Shown here one piece after another: positions 30,129 to 39,278 of a stretch of DNA of 64,000 bases (position 1 is the first letter of the stretch; each line of letters starts with the position of its first letter). The notes under the pieces are model-generated. The model did not search any database, was not told where the DNA came from, and saw nothing but the letters and a program-made list of their open reading frames with translations. The position numbers and the translations under genes are program-made. Source of the DNA: Pseudomonas sp. GM79 (lineage in GTDB: Bacteria; Pseudomonadota; Gammaproteobacteria; Pseudomonadales; Pseudomonadaceae); NCBI RefSeq assembly GCF_000282495.1, contig NZ_AKJE01000032.1, positions 145,328-209,327 of the forward strand, in the 5' to 3' direction.

Positions 30129-31124
30129 TTACTCGGCGCTGACCAGACTCGGCGAACCGAGATTGGCCAGCCGCACGCTGTTTTGCACTTGCTGGATTTC
30201 ACCCGGCGAGCCGATCGGCCCCAGGCGCACCCGATGCAGTGTCTGTTGGTTACGCACGATCGAGCTGATGAACACCGGAGCGCTCACCATCCCGCTGAGC
30301 TTCGATCTCAGGAGCTCTGCAGCGTCCGGGTTGGCGAACGCGCCCACCTGCAGATACTGGCCAGAGGCTGGTACAGAAGCGTTTTTTTTTGCATCGATCT
30401 GCACGGGCACTACGGCCGCGGCGTGTTGCTGCGGCGGTGGGGTCCATTGCTCGACGGTGCCGGCCGATGCCGTAATCACCGGGGCGCTATTTTGTGCGAC
30501 TTTCGGCTCGTTAAGCATTAAAGGCGCCGGGCGGCCTTTGGCTGCCCACCATTGCTGCGGGTCGATGCCTTCGACCTTGACCCGCGCCGTACCGGTTTCG
30601 GCATAGCCGAGTTTCTTGGCGGCCGCGTAGGACAAGTCGATGATCCGGTCCGAGTAGAACGGCCCGCGGTCGTTGACCCGCAGGATGACCGTCTTGTTGT
30701 TGTCCAGGTTAGTCACCCGAACGTAACTGGGCAGTGGCAGGGTCTTATGCGCTGCGCTCATGCCGTACAGGTCATACACTTCGCCGTTGGCGGTGTTCTG
30801 GCCATGGAATTTGGTGCCGTACCAGGACGCAGTGCCCGAGGCCACGTAGGTCCTGGATTCTTGCATCGGGAAGTAAGTCTTGCCCAGCACCGTGTACGGG
30901 TTGGCTTTATAAGGACCGCTGTGCAGGGTCGGCGTGGCATCTGGAATGCGCGTTACGTCGACGTCCCACCAGGGTGCGCCATCCTTGTGAGCCCGGTTGA
31001 TATCCAGGCCAGGTGCCGAACGAACGGCGGTCGGGGACTTCTGAGCCGGCGCGCGACTGGTCGAACAACTGGCGACCAGAACCGTCAACGCGGCGAATGC
31101 CATGAGCTTCAGGGGTTTATTCAT
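30129..31124 (-). CDS. rlpA: Septal-ring lytic transglycosylase RlpA
   Basis: A 331-aa outer-membrane lipoprotein that cleaves naked (stem-peptide-free) glycan strands. Lipobox LVASC; double-psi beta-barrel domain about 115-205 with GTASWYGTKFHGQNTANGEV and the catalytic Asp in VNDRGPF; C-terminal SPOR domain about 255-330 (LQVGAFANPDAAELLRSKL) that targets denuded septal peptidoglycan. Start at 31124 gives the shorter signal peptide; an ATG at 31139 that overlaps the mltB stop (TAATG) is an alternative that would couple translation. Confidence 0.92.
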   Translation of the reverse strand: MNKPLKLMAFAALTVLVASCSTSRAPAQKSPTAVRSAPGLDINRAHKDGAPWWDVDVTRIPDATPTLHSGPYKANPYTVLGKTYFPMQESRTYVASGTASWYGTKFHGQNTANGEVYDLYGMSAAHKTLPLPSYVRVTNLDNNKTVILRVNDRGPFYSDRIIDLSYAAAKKLGYAETGTARVKVEGIDPQQWWAAKGRPAPLMLNEPKVAQNSAPVITASAGTVEQWTPPPQQHAAAVVPVQIDAKKNASVPASGQYLQVGAFANPDAAELLRSKLSGMVSAPVFISSIVRNQQTLHRVRLGPIGSPGEIQQVQNSVRLANLGSPSLVSAE

Positions 31125-31138
31125 AGGCAATGCCCGCA

Positions 31139-32149
31139 TTACTTGACGCCCCGTGCTTGGACCAGCTGTTCAGACAGTTGATGTACGGCCATGGCGTACA
31201 TCACGCTGCGGTTATAACGCGTGATTGCGTAAAAATTCGTCAGGCCCATCCAGTATTCAGGGCCATTGTCACCTTCCAGGCGAAAAGCTGTGACCGGCAT
31301 ATCATCGCGCAGCGCATCATGACTCGACCAGCCCAGCGCCCGCAACTCCCCGACAGTTTTCGTCGGTTCGATGCCTGCGGTCAAACCTTCATCTACCTGA
31401 TCGCCACGCACATCGGCGCGGCTGACCACAGGTTCGCCGGCGACCCAGCCGTGACGCTTGAAATAACTGGCGACGCTGCCGATGGCATCATCCGGGTTGG
31501 TCCAGATATTAATGTGGCCGTCACCGTCAAAATCCACCGCATAGGCGCGAAAACTGCTCGGCATGAATTGCGGCAAGCCCATGGCCCCGGCATAGGAGCC
31601 TTTGAGGGTCAACGGATCGACCTGCTCTTCACGGGCCAGCAGCAGGAATTCACGCAATTCCTTGCGGAAGAATTCGGCACGGGGAGGATAGTCGAAACCC
31701 AGGGTCGACAAGGCATCGATCACCCGGAAATTGCCGGTATTTCGACCAAAGAAGGTCTCCACGCCGATGATCGAGACGATGACCTGCGCCGGCACACCGT
31801 ATTCCTGCTCGGCACGAGCCAGGACCGCTTCGTGCTGACGCCAGAAGTCCACACCACGGGCGATGCGCGCCTCGGTGATGAACATCGGGCGATATTCTTT
31901 CCACTGCTTAACCCGTTCGGCGGGCTTGGAGATCGCGTCCAGAATCGACTGTTTGCGCTCGGCTTCGCGGAACACGCCCATCAGCTGTTCACCGGCAAAG
32001 CCATAGTCGCGGGTCATTTCACCGACGAACTCGGCCACCTGGGGTGAGCCTTCGTAATCGCCGCCCCACGCTTGCTGCGTGGTACCAAGGATGCTTACCA
32101 GGCCGACCCACGGTGCGTATCGAGTCGCCCAGCCACGCATTACTTGCAT
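31139..32149 (-). CDS. mltB: Membrane-bound lytic transglycosylase B
   Basis: A 336-aa SLT_2 enzyme with signal peptide (about 1-27) and catalytic Glu in IIGVETFFGRNTG; DFDGDGHINIW loop; YAGAMGLPQFMPSSF. Corresponds to SltB1 of P. aeruginosa, encoded in the same rodA-pbpA cluster, and lacks the PG-binding domain of the paralogue at 24185. ATG 32149 with AAGGTG upstream is chosen; the longer ORF overlaps rodA. Confidence 0.92.
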   Translation of the reverse strand: MQVMRGWATRYAPWVGLVSILGTTQQAWGGDYEGSPQVAEFVGEMTRDYGFAGEQLMGVFREAERKQSILDAISKPAERVKQWKEYRPMFITEARIARGVDFWRQHEAVLARAEQEYGVPAQVIVSIIGVETFFGRNTGNFRVIDALSTLGFDYPPRAEFFRKELREFLLLAREEQVDPLTLKGSYAGAMGLPQFMPSSFRAYAVDFDGDGHINIWTNPDDAIGSVASYFKRHGWVAGEPVVSRADVRGDQVDEGLTAGIEPTKTVGELRALGWSSHDALRDDMPVTAFRLEGDNGPEYWMGLTNFYAITRYNRSVMYAMAVHQLSEQLVQARGVK

Positions 32150-32166
32150 TGAAATCTTCACCTTAT

Positions 32167-33312
32167 TCAAACCTGTGCGATCCACTTGCGATGGGTATGG
32201 ATCGACATCAAAACCCCAAACGCTGACAGTAGCGTCACCAGCGAAGTTCCTCCGTAGCTAATGAACGGCAACGGCACCCCCACTACCGGCAACAGGCCAC
32301 TGACCATACCGATGTTGACGAAAACGTAAACAAAAAACGTCATGGTCAGGCTGCCCGCGAGCAATTTGCCGAACAATGTCTGCGCCTGGGCGGTAATCAC
32401 CAGCCCGCGACCGATCAACAACAGGTAAATCAGCAACAATGCGCAGATGCCCACCAGGCCGAATTCTTCGCCCAGCACCGCAATAATGAAGTCGGTGTGG
32501 CTTTCCGGCAGGAAGTCCAGGTGCGACTGGGTGCCAAGCAACCAGCCTTTGCCGAACACGCCACCGGAACCGATGGCTGCTTTCGACTGAATGATGTTCC
32601 AGCCCGTGCCCAGCGGATCGCTCTCGGGGTCGAGGAAGGTCAGGATTCGCTGCTTCTGGTAGTCGTGCATGATGAAGTACCACATGCCGACCGCCACCGG
32701 CACAGCCGCGGCAATCACGCTGAGAATCCAGCGCCAGCGCAGGCCGCCCATGAACAGAACGAACGCGCCACCGGCGAGAATAAGCAGCGAAGTGCCGAGG
32801 TCGGGTTGACGCACGATCAGAATGAACGGCAACCCGATCAGAAACAGACTGACGCCCACATGCTTGAGTTGTGGCGGCAAGGAGCGCTTGGCCAGGTACC
32901 AGGCGATGGTTGCCGGCATCAGGATCTTCATGAATTCCGAGGGCTGGAAGCGGATCACCCCGGGAATGTTGATCCAGCGTGTGGCACCCATGGCGTTGTG
33001 GCCCATGACATCCACCACCACCAGCAACAGCACGCCGATCACATAACCGACCGGCACCCAACGGGCCATGAAGCGCGGCTCGAACTGGGCGATGACGATC
33101 ATCGACACCAGGCCGATGCCGAAGGAGGTGGCTTGCTTGGCCAGCAGATCCCAGCTTTTGCCGCTGGCCGAATACAGCACGAACAGGCTGCCGGCCGCGA
33201 GGGTCAGAAGCAGGATCAGCAATGGGCCGTCGATGTGCATGCGTTGCAACAGCGTCGCACGGCGACGCATCACATCCTCGCTGGAGAGAATGCGATCGAA
33301 ATTACTCTTCAC
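32167..33312 (-). CDS. rodA: Rod-shape glycosyltransferase RodA
   Basis: A 381-aa SEDS-family peptidoglycan glycosyltransferase with about ten membrane segments. SEDS motifs are visible: WINIPGVIRFQPSEFMKI, and the C-terminal FVNIGMVSGLLPVVGVPLPF. The GTG at 33312 (VKSNFDRILSSEDV) overlaps the PBP2 end by 11 bases and has GGAGG nine bases upstream; it reproduces the 381-aa length known in P. aeruginosa. It polymerises glycan with PBP2 in the elongasome. Confidence 0.96.
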   Translation of the reverse strand: MKSNFDRILSSEDVMRRRATLLQRMHIDGPLLILLLTLAAGSLFVLYSASGKSWDLLAKQATSFGIGLVSMIVIAQFEPRFMARWVPVGYVIGVLLLVVVDVMGHNAMGATRWINIPGVIRFQPSEFMKILMPATIAWYLAKRSLPPQLKHVGVSLFLIGLPFILIVRQPDLGTSLLILAGGAFVLFMGGLRWRWILSVIAAAVPVAVGMWYFIMHDYQKQRILTFLDPESDPLGTGWNIIQSKAAIGSGGVFGKGWLLGTQSHLDFLPESHTDFIIAVLGEEFGLVGICALLLIYLLLIGRGLVITAQAQTLFGKLLAGSLTMTFFVYVFVNIGMVSGLLPVVGVPLPFISYGGTSLVTLLSAFGVLMSIHTHRKWIAQV

Positions 33313-35197
33313 GGGCCGTAGCCTCCGCACTGATAGGGCTGGCGTATTCGGCTTTCAGTCGGCCGTCCTGGTCCAGGAGCCAGGCGTCCATGACTTGACG
33401 CACCACTGGCGCGGCGACGCCGGAACCGGACTCGCCGTTCTCGACCATCACCGACACCACGATTTGCGGGTTGTCGGCCGGCGCGAAGCCGACGAACAAG
33501 GCGTGGTCGCGGTGACGCTCCTGAACCTTGGAGCGATCGTACTTTTCGCCCTGCTTGATCGCGACCACCTGGGCCGTACCACTTTTGCCGGCAATCCGGT
33601 ATTGAGCACCGATGGATGCCTTGCGCGCCGTACCGCGGGCACCGTGCATCACCTGCTGCATGCCGTGGTTGACCTTGGTCCAGTCCGACGGGTCGCGCAG
33701 AATGATGTCCGGCATCGGATTTTCGTCCACCGGCTTCGCACCTTCGAGGGTCTTGGCCAAATGCGGACGATTCCACACACCCTTGTTGGCCACCAGCGCC
33801 GTGGCCTGCGCCAACTGCAACGGAGTGGACTGCATGTAGCCCTGACCGATCCCGAGAATCAGCGTTTCGCCCGGGTACCAGGCCTGACGACGGGTCGCGC
33901 GCTTCCATTCCCGGGTCGGCATCAACCCCGGCGACTCTTCGAACATGTCGAGGGAGACCTTCTGACCAATGCCAAATTTGCTCATGTAGGCCGACAACCG
34001 ATCAATCCCCAGCTTGTGCGCCAGGTCATAGAAGTAGGTGTCGTTGGACCGCATGATCGCCGTGTCCAGATCCACGTAACCGTCGCCGGTACGGTTCCAG
34101 TTACGGTATTTGTGATCGTAATTGGGCAGTTGGTAGTAACCGGGGTCGTAGACCCGGGTCGATGCAGTGACCACGCCCGCATCCAGGCCGGCAATCGCCA
34201 CCGCCGGTTTAATTGTCGAGCCCGGCGGGTACAGACCGCGCAACACGCGGTTGAACAATGGCCGGTCGATGGAATCGCGCAACTCGGAATAGGCTTTGAA
34301 ACTGATGCCGGTGACGAACAGGTTCGGGTCAAAACTCGGCTGACTGACCATCGCCAGGACTTCGCCGGTTTTCGGGTCCAGCGCCACTACCGCGCCACGA
34401 CGACCGCCGAGCGCGGCTTCGGCGGCTTCCTGCAATTTGATGTCCAGGCTCAGGACGATGTCCTTGCCGGAAATCGGCTCGGTACGTTTGAGCACCCGCA
34501 ACACGCGGCCACGGGCGTTGGTCTCGACTTCTTCGTAACCGACCTGACCGTGCAGCTCGGGCTCGTAAAACCGCTCGATGCCGGTTTTACCAATTTGATG
34601 GGTGCCGCTGTAACTCACCGGATCGAGCGTCTTGAGCTCTTTCTCGTTGATCCGCCCCATGTAACCCACCGAGTGCGCAAAGTGCGCGCCCTGCGGGTAA
34701 TGCCGCACCAGCTGCGCGACCACTTCCACACCAGGCAGGCGGAACTGGTTCACCGCGATGCGGGCGATCTGCTCTTCGCTCAGTTCGAACAGGATTGGCA
34801 CCGGCTCAAACGGTCGGCGCCCCTGACGCATGCGCTTCTCGAAAATCACCCGGTCCTCGGGCGTCAGCTCCAGCACTTCAACGATCACGTCGAGCACTTG
34901 CTGCCAGTCACCGGAGCGTTCGCGGGTCATGCTCAGGCTGAAGCTGGGCCGGTTATCGGCCACCACCACGCCATTGCGGTCGAAGATCAATCCGCGAGTC
35001 GGCGGAATCGGCTGCACATGGACGCGGTTGTTTTCCGACAGTGTCGAGTGGTACTCGTACTGGATCACCTGAAGGAAATACAGCCGCGCGATCAGCACGC
35101 CAATCAGCGCCACCACTGCAATGGCCCCGAACACGACGCGGCCACGCACCAGACGGGCGTCTTTTTCGTGGTCCTTGATGCGGATCGGCTGGGGCAT
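33302..35197 (-). CDS. mrdA: Penicillin-binding protein 2
   Basis: A 631-aa class B PBP (pbpA in Pseudomonas), the transpeptidase partner of RodA. One N-terminal membrane anchor (about 21-42), pedestal domain, then transpeptidase domain with SxxK PPGSTIKPAVA, SxN RSNDTYFYDLA and KSGTAQVV. ATG at 35197 gives MPQPIRIKDHEKDARLV; the RBS is weak. The 768-aa plus-strand ORF over this region is an antisense shadow. Confidence 0.96.
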   Translation of the reverse strand: MPQPIRIKDHEKDARLVRGRVVFGAIAVVALIGVLIARLYFLQVIQYEYHSTLSENNRVHVQPIPPTRGLIFDRNGVVVADNRPSFSLSMTRERSGDWQQVLDVIVEVLELTPEDRVIFEKRMRQGRRPFEPVPILFELSEEQIARIAVNQFRLPGVEVVAQLVRHYPQGAHFAHSVGYMGRINEKELKTLDPVSYSGTHQIGKTGIERFYEPELHGQVGYEEVETNARGRVLRVLKRTEPISGKDIVLSLDIKLQEAAEAALGGRRGAVVALDPKTGEVLAMVSQPSFDPNLFVTGISFKAYSELRDSIDRPLFNRVLRGLYPPGSTIKPAVAIAGLDAGVVTASTRVYDPGYYQLPNYDHKYRNWNRTGDGYVDLDTAIMRSNDTYFYDLAHKLGIDRLSAYMSKFGIGQKVSLDMFEESPGLMPTREWKRATRRQAWYPGETLILGIGQGYMQSTPLQLAQATALVANKGVWNRPHLAKTLEGAKPVDENPMPDIILRDPSDWTKVNHGMQQVMHGARGTARKASIGAQYRIAGKSGTAQVVAIKQGEKYDRSKVQERHRDHALFVGFAPADNPQIVVSVMVENGESGSGVAAPVVRQVMDAWLLDQDGRLKAEYASPISAEATAREE

Positions 35198-35207
35198 GAG
35201 GGCAGAA

Positions 35208-35675
35208 CTACTTGTGGTAAGGGTGGCCGGACAGGACTGTCCAGGCACGATACAGCTGTTCGCCGATCAGAATCCGCACCAATGGGTGCGGCAACGTCAA
35301 CGGTGACAACGACCAGCGTTGATCCGCCCGGGCACAGACTTCCGGCGCCAGCCCTTCGGGGCCGCCGACCATGAAATTCACCGTGCGCGAGTCCAGCCGC
35401 CAGCGATCGAGCTCAACCGCCAGTTGCTCGGTGCTCCAGGGCTTGCCGTGGACTTCGAGGGTGACAATGCGCTCGTTCGGCCCGACCTTGGCCAGCATGG
35501 CTTCGCCTTCCTGACGGATAAAGCGCGCCACGTCGGCGTTCTTGCCGCGGGTGTTGAGCGGAATTTCCACCAGTTCCAGCGCCAGCTCGGACGGAAGACG
35601 CTTGGCATATTCATGCCAGCCTTCTTCCACCCATTTGGGCATGCGTGAACCGACGGCGATCAGTCGCAGTCGCAC
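35208..35675 (-). CDS. rlmH: 23S rRNA pseudouridine1915 N3-methyltransferase
   Basis: A 155-aa SPOUT methyltransferase that methylates pseudouridine 1915 of 23S rRNA in 70S ribosomes. Conserved start [20 protein letters not shown], the SAM-binding knot [13 protein letters not shown] and the C-terminal [22 protein letters not shown] are intact. It lies nine bases after rsfS and ten before mrdA, the standard cluster. Confidence 0.97.
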   Translation of the reverse strand: MRLRLIAVGSRMPKWVEEGWHEYAKRLPSELALELVEIPLNTRGKNADVARFIRQEGEAMLAKVGPNERIVTLEVHGKPWSTEQLAVELDRWRLDSRTVNFMVGGPEGLAPEVCARADQRWSLSPLTLPHPLVRILIGEQLYRAWTVLSGHPYHK

Positions 35676-35684
35676 AGCGTTCCC

Positions 35685-36179
35685 TTATTGCTGGTCTTTG
35701 TTGAGCTTGATGAAATGCTCATGGGTGTTTTCCGGGCTGTGGTGCGCGGCGCTGCCGGCACGGCTCTGCTCGGCACCCTGCCACAAACGCTCCAGGTCAT
35801 AGAACTGGCGAGCGCTGGCAGTCATCATGTGCACGATGACGTCGTCCATATCCAGCAGCACCCAGTCGCTGTCGCCCTTGCCTTCTTCACCCAACGGCTT
35901 GACGCCCTGAGCCTTGACCGACTCGCGGACCTTATCCAGCATCGCGCCGATCTGGCGGTTGGAAGTACCGGTAGCGATGATCATGAAATCAGTGATGCTC
36001 TGCTTTTCACGAACGTCGATCACCAGAACATCCTGGGCCTTGACGTCTTCCAGGGCCGCTACGGCAACCTTGACCAGCTCTTCGCCGCGCAGTTCCGGGC
36101 CGGTATTGGCCACTACTGGCAGCGGAGCGCTCTTGAACGTGCCCTTGCGCTTTACTTTGTTTACGTCTTTGTCAGTCAT
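35685..36179 (-). CDS. rsfS: Ribosomal silencing factor RsfS, extended
   Basis: A 164-aa protein; the RsfS/Iojap domain is about 30-140 (VLVIDVREKQSITDFMIIAT, GDSDWVLLDMDDVIVHMMT, FYDLERLW). It binds uL14 and blocks subunit joining in starvation. E. coli RsfS has 105 aa, so this one carries a basic N-terminal extension (MTDKDVNKVKRKGTFKS) and a C-terminal tail of about 25 residues. ATG 36179 is preferred over the 5'-longer frame. An internal start cannot be excluded. Confidence 0.9.
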   Translation of the reverse strand: MTDKDVNKVKRKGTFKSAPLPVVANTGPELRGEELVKVAVAALEDVKAQDVLVIDVREKQSITDFMIIATGTSNRQIGAMLDKVRESVKAQGVKPLGEEGKGDSDWVLLDMDDVIVHMMTASARQFYDLERLWQGAEQSRAGSAAHHSPENTHEHFIKLNKDQQ

Positions 36180-36251
36180 ATAAAACTCGTTTTGCTCATG
36201 TGTTCGGGCGCTTCGATACACGCATTCACGTGCCTTGAAGCGCGCCCTTTT

Positions 36252-36941
36252 TCAGTTCGACGCACGGTAAAGCCCGTGCGCATCGATGTAGGCCAGGACC
36301 GCGTCGGGCACCAGGAAACGTACCGACTTACCGCTGGCCAGCAGTTGACGGATCTGGGTGGCGGATACCGCGAGCGGCGTCTGCCAGACGAATGCAATCT
36401 GTCCGCTCGGCCCTTTGAGGGCCAGCGGGTCGCTCACCGAGCGTGCCGCCAACAGATTGCGCAAGGCATCCGGCGGTTCGCTGTCGGCATCCGGGCGTTG
36501 CAGCACCAGGATGTGGCAATGCTGGAGCAACTCTTCCCAGCGGTGCCAAGTGGGCAGGCCGCAAAATGCGTCCCAGCCCAAAAGTAGAAAAACCTGATCT
36601 TGTGCGGCAAGTTCGGCGCGCATCAGTTCCAGGGTGTCGATGGTGTAGGACGGTTTGTCCCGCTGCAATTCGCGGGCGTCCACTACCAACGGTGCCACAC
36701 CGGCCACCGCGCACTTGACCATCGCCAGACGGTCCTTCGCCGACACCTGCGGCGTACCGCGATGAGGCGGCCTGGCACTGGGTGTCAGACGCAACTCATC
36801 GAGCGCCAGCGATTCGGCGACTTCCAGCGCACCGCGCAAATGGCCGATGTGCACCGGGTCGAAGGTCCCGCCCAACACGCCAATGCGTCGAGGCTGGGGC
36901 TCGCTGGCGGTCACCTGGGCTGACGGGTCGAAGTCGCCCAA
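36252..36941 (-). CDS. nadD: Nicotinate-nucleotide adenylyltransferase
   Basis: A 229-aa enzyme forming deamido-NAD from nicotinate mononucleotide. Nucleotidyltransferase motif [25 protein letters not shown]-terminal [20 protein letters not shown]. The start is uncertain: no ATG is near the domain. A TTG at 36941 has AGGAG ten bases upstream inside the proA end and is chosen; a GTG at 36914 lacks an RBS; the ATG at 36977 lies inside proA. Confidence 0.9.
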   Translation of the reverse strand: MGDFDPSAQVTASEPQPRRIGVLGGTFDPVHIGHLRGALEVAESLALDELRLTPSARPPHRGTPQVSAKDRLAMVKCAVAGVAPLVVDARELQRDKPSYTIDTLELMRAELAAQDQVFLLLGWDAFCGLPTWHRWEELLQHCHILVLQRPDADSEPPDALRNLLAARSVSDPLALKGPSGQIAFVWQTPLAVSATQIRQLLASGKSVRFLVPDAVLAYIDAHGLYRASN

Positions 36942-36942
36942 G

Positions 36943-38214
36943 TCAGAGCGACTCCTGGCCGCGCAACTGACCGTCACCGACCACGATGTACTTCTCGCAG
37001 GTCAGCCCTTCGAGGCCCACCGGGCCGCGGGCGTGCAGCTTATCAGTAGAAATGCCAATCTCGGCACCCAATCCGTATTCGAAGCCATCGGCAAAGCACG
37101 TCGGCGTATTGATCATTACCGAAGACGAATCGACTTCAGCCACGAAACGCCGGGTGTCGGCCAGGTTTTCGCTGACGATCGAATCGGTGTGATGGGAGCC
37201 GTACTTGTTAATGTGCTCGATGGCCTGATCCAGACCGTCGACCACGCGGATCGAGAGGATCGGCGCCAGGTATTCGGTGTGCCAGTCTTCTTCAGTGGCC
37301 GCAACGGCCTCGATGATCGCCCGTGTACGCTCGCAACCGCGCAGCTCGACGCCTTTTTCGCGCAACTGTGCCGCCATCGACGGCAGGAAATCCTTGGCGA
37401 CCGCTTGATCCACCAGCAGGGTTTCCATGGCGCCACAGATGCCATAACGGTAAGTCTTGGCGTTGAACGCGATGCGCTGGGCTTTCGGCAGATCGGCGTG
37501 GGCGCTGACGTAGACGTGACAAATGCCGTCCAGGTGCTTGATCACGGGCACGCGGGCATCGCGACTGACCCGTTCGATGAGGCCACGGCCACCGCGGGGC
37601 ACGATAACGTCGACGTATTCCGGCATGGTGATCAATGCGCCGACGGCAGCACGGTCGGTGGTTTCGACCACTTGCACTACGGCGGCCGGCAGACCGGCCT
37701 CGGCCAGGCCGCGCTGGATGCAGGCGGCAATGGCACGATTGGAATGAATCGCCTCGGAGCCGCCACGCAGGATGGTCGCGTTGCCGGACTTCAGGCACAG
37801 GCTGGCGGCATCGATGGTCACGTTCGGCCGTGATTCGTAGATGATCCCGATCACGCCCAATGGCACGCGCATCTTGCCGACCTGGATGCCAGACGGGCGA
37901 TAACTCATGTCGCGGATCGCCCCCACTGGGTCCGGCAGTGCCGCGACCTGACGCAAACCGACGATCATGCCGTCGATGCGCTCCGGGGTCAGTGCCAGAC
38001 GTTCCAGCAAAGCAGGTTCCAGACCATTGGCGCGGCCGGCGGCCAAATCCAGTTCATTGGCCGCGGTCAGCTCGGCGCGTGCAGCGTCCAGCGCATTGGC
38101 AGCCGCCTGCAAGGCGCGGTTTTTCTGCGCGGTGCTGGCACGGCCGATCACGCGGGAAGCTTCGCGGGCGGCGCGACCCAAACGGGTCATGTAGTCAAGA
38201 ACGGACTCAGTCAT
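36943..38214 (-). CDS. proA: Gamma-glutamyl phosphate reductase
   Basis: A 423-aa NADPH enzyme of proline synthesis that reduces glutamyl-5-phosphate. ALDH-like fold: [20 protein letters not shown] near residue 130, the active-site Cys in [13 protein letters not shown], and a conserved C-terminal [18 protein letters not shown] 38214 is preferred over the ATG three codons upstream. It heads the minus-strand gene series and is divergent from mpg; the 189-base gap (38215-38403) must hold both promoters. Confidence 0.97.
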   Translation of the reverse strand: MTESVLDYMTRLGRAAREASRVIGRASTAQKNRALQAAANALDAARAELTAANELDLAAGRANGLEPALLERLALTPERIDGMIVGLRQVAALPDPVGAIRDMSYRPSGIQVGKMRVPLGVIGIIYESRPNVTIDAASLCLKSGNATILRGGSEAIHSNRAIAACIQRGLAEAGLPAAVVQVVETTDRAAVGALITMPEYVDVIVPRGGRGLIERVSRDARVPVIKHLDGICHVYVSAHADLPKAQRIAFNAKTYRYGICGAMETLLVDQAVAKDFLPSMAAQLREKGVELRGCERTRAIIEAVAATEEDWHTEYLAPILSIRVVDGLDQAIEHINKYGSHHTDSIVSENLADTRRFVAEVDSSSVMINTPTCFADGFEYGLGAEIGISTDKLHARGPVGLEGLTCEKYIVVGDGQLRGQESL

Positions 38215-38403
38215 GGTCTGCAATGGTCTTTGCTAAGGTCTTGGTAAAGAGTAAAGCGGCAGATTATAGCTGTCGCGTCCCGGGACTAACAGCGGTGACA
38301 GGCGGATGGTCGAAATGGAGGGCAATTTGCCGACGTTCAGCCGTGATTAAGTTGCATATTGTTATCATCACGACTCAATCAGCCCTGATAAACGCTGTTC
38401 ATC

Positions 38404-39102
38404 ATGACCAATCTGCCTGTTTCTGCATCCACTACGCGCCAGCCCACGGGGCTGCCGGATGCATTTTTCGACCGCGACGCCCAAACGCTGGCCCGGGATT
38501 TACTGGGCAAAATCATCCGCCATAAGGTCGGTGACCTGTGGCTCAGCGCCCGGATCATCGAGACCGAAGCCTATTACTTCGAAGAAAAAGGCAGCCACGC
38601 CTCCCTTGGCTACACAGAAAAGCGTAAAGCTTTGTTTCTGGATGGCGGCCACATCTATATGTATTACGCCCGCGGTGGCGATTCGTTGAACTTCAGCGCT
38701 CAGGGTCCGGGTAATGCGGTATTGATCAAATCCGCCTATCCATGGGTCGACGAACTGAGCGGGCCGGCGAGCCTGGCGCAAATGCTATTGAACAATCCCG
38801 ATGCTCAGGGCCGCCCTCGCCCCTCGCAAAAGCTGTGTGCCGGGCAGACGCTGCTTTGCAAGGCGCTGGGGCTGAAGGTGCCGGTCTGGGACGCCAAGCG
38901 CTTCGACCATGAAGTACTGCTGGTGGAAGATGTCGGGCCGGCGCCCGGCCACATTATCCAGACCACACGCCTGGGCATTCCCCACGGGCGTGACGAACAC
39001 TTGATGTACCGTTTTGTTGATGCGGCTTACGCACTTTATTGCACGCGCAACCCGCTGCGCCGGGGGCAAGTCGAAGGGCGCGATTATTTTTTGCTGACGT
39101 GA
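38404..39102 (+). CDS. mpg: 3-methyladenine DNA glycosylase (MPG/AAG family)
   Basis: A 232-aa base-excision glycosylase of the AAG (MPG) fold for alkylated purines. Features: LARDLLGKIIRHK, catalytic Glu in ARIIETEAYY, and HIYMYYARGGDSLNF forming the base pocket; the C-terminal VEGRDYFLL is typical. It lies divergent from proA, as PA4010 does relative to PA4007 (from memory). Together with the AidB-like protein at 3709 the window has two alkylation-linked proteins, not adjacent. Confidence 0.92.
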   Translation: MTNLPVSASTTRQPTGLPDAFFDRDAQTLARDLLGKIIRHKVGDLWLSARIIETEAYYFEEKGSHASLGYTEKRKALFLDGGHIYMYYARGGDSLNFSAQGPGNAVLIKSAYPWVDELSGPASLAQMLLNNPDAQGRPRPSQKLCAGQTLLCKALGLKVPVWDAKRFDHEVLLVEDVGPAPGHIIQTTRLGIPHGRDEHLMYRFVDAAYALYCTRNPLRRGQVEGRDYFLLT

Positions 39103-39118
39103 ACGATGAAAATCCAGT

Positions 39119-39206
39119 GTGGGAGCGGGCTTGCTCGCGAAGGGGCCCTTTCAGTCGATATTAGTGCCGCCTGACACTCCGCCTTCGCGAGCAAGCCCGC
39201 TCCCAC
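39119..39206. repeat. REP pair (REPIN), family A
   Basis: Forward core 39119-39141 and reverse core 39184-39206, with a GTCGATATTAGTGCCGCCTG loop, between mpg and the DedA-PAP2 gene. Confidence 0.93.
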
Positions 39207-39278
39207 ATGAAATCTGTGGTGTTGTGAAGATTGCGTTTGTCCCTTGAGGCCAATTGATTATTTGATGGAGTTGTTTTT

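Noticed and set aside
30013..30606. 197-aa plus-strand ORF opposite rlpA
   Set aside because: Covers the rlpA SPOR region in antisense; no RBS or domain.
33068..35374. 768-aa plus-strand ORF opposite rodA/mrdA
   Set aside because: Runs opposite two sure genes, no RBS, no domain.
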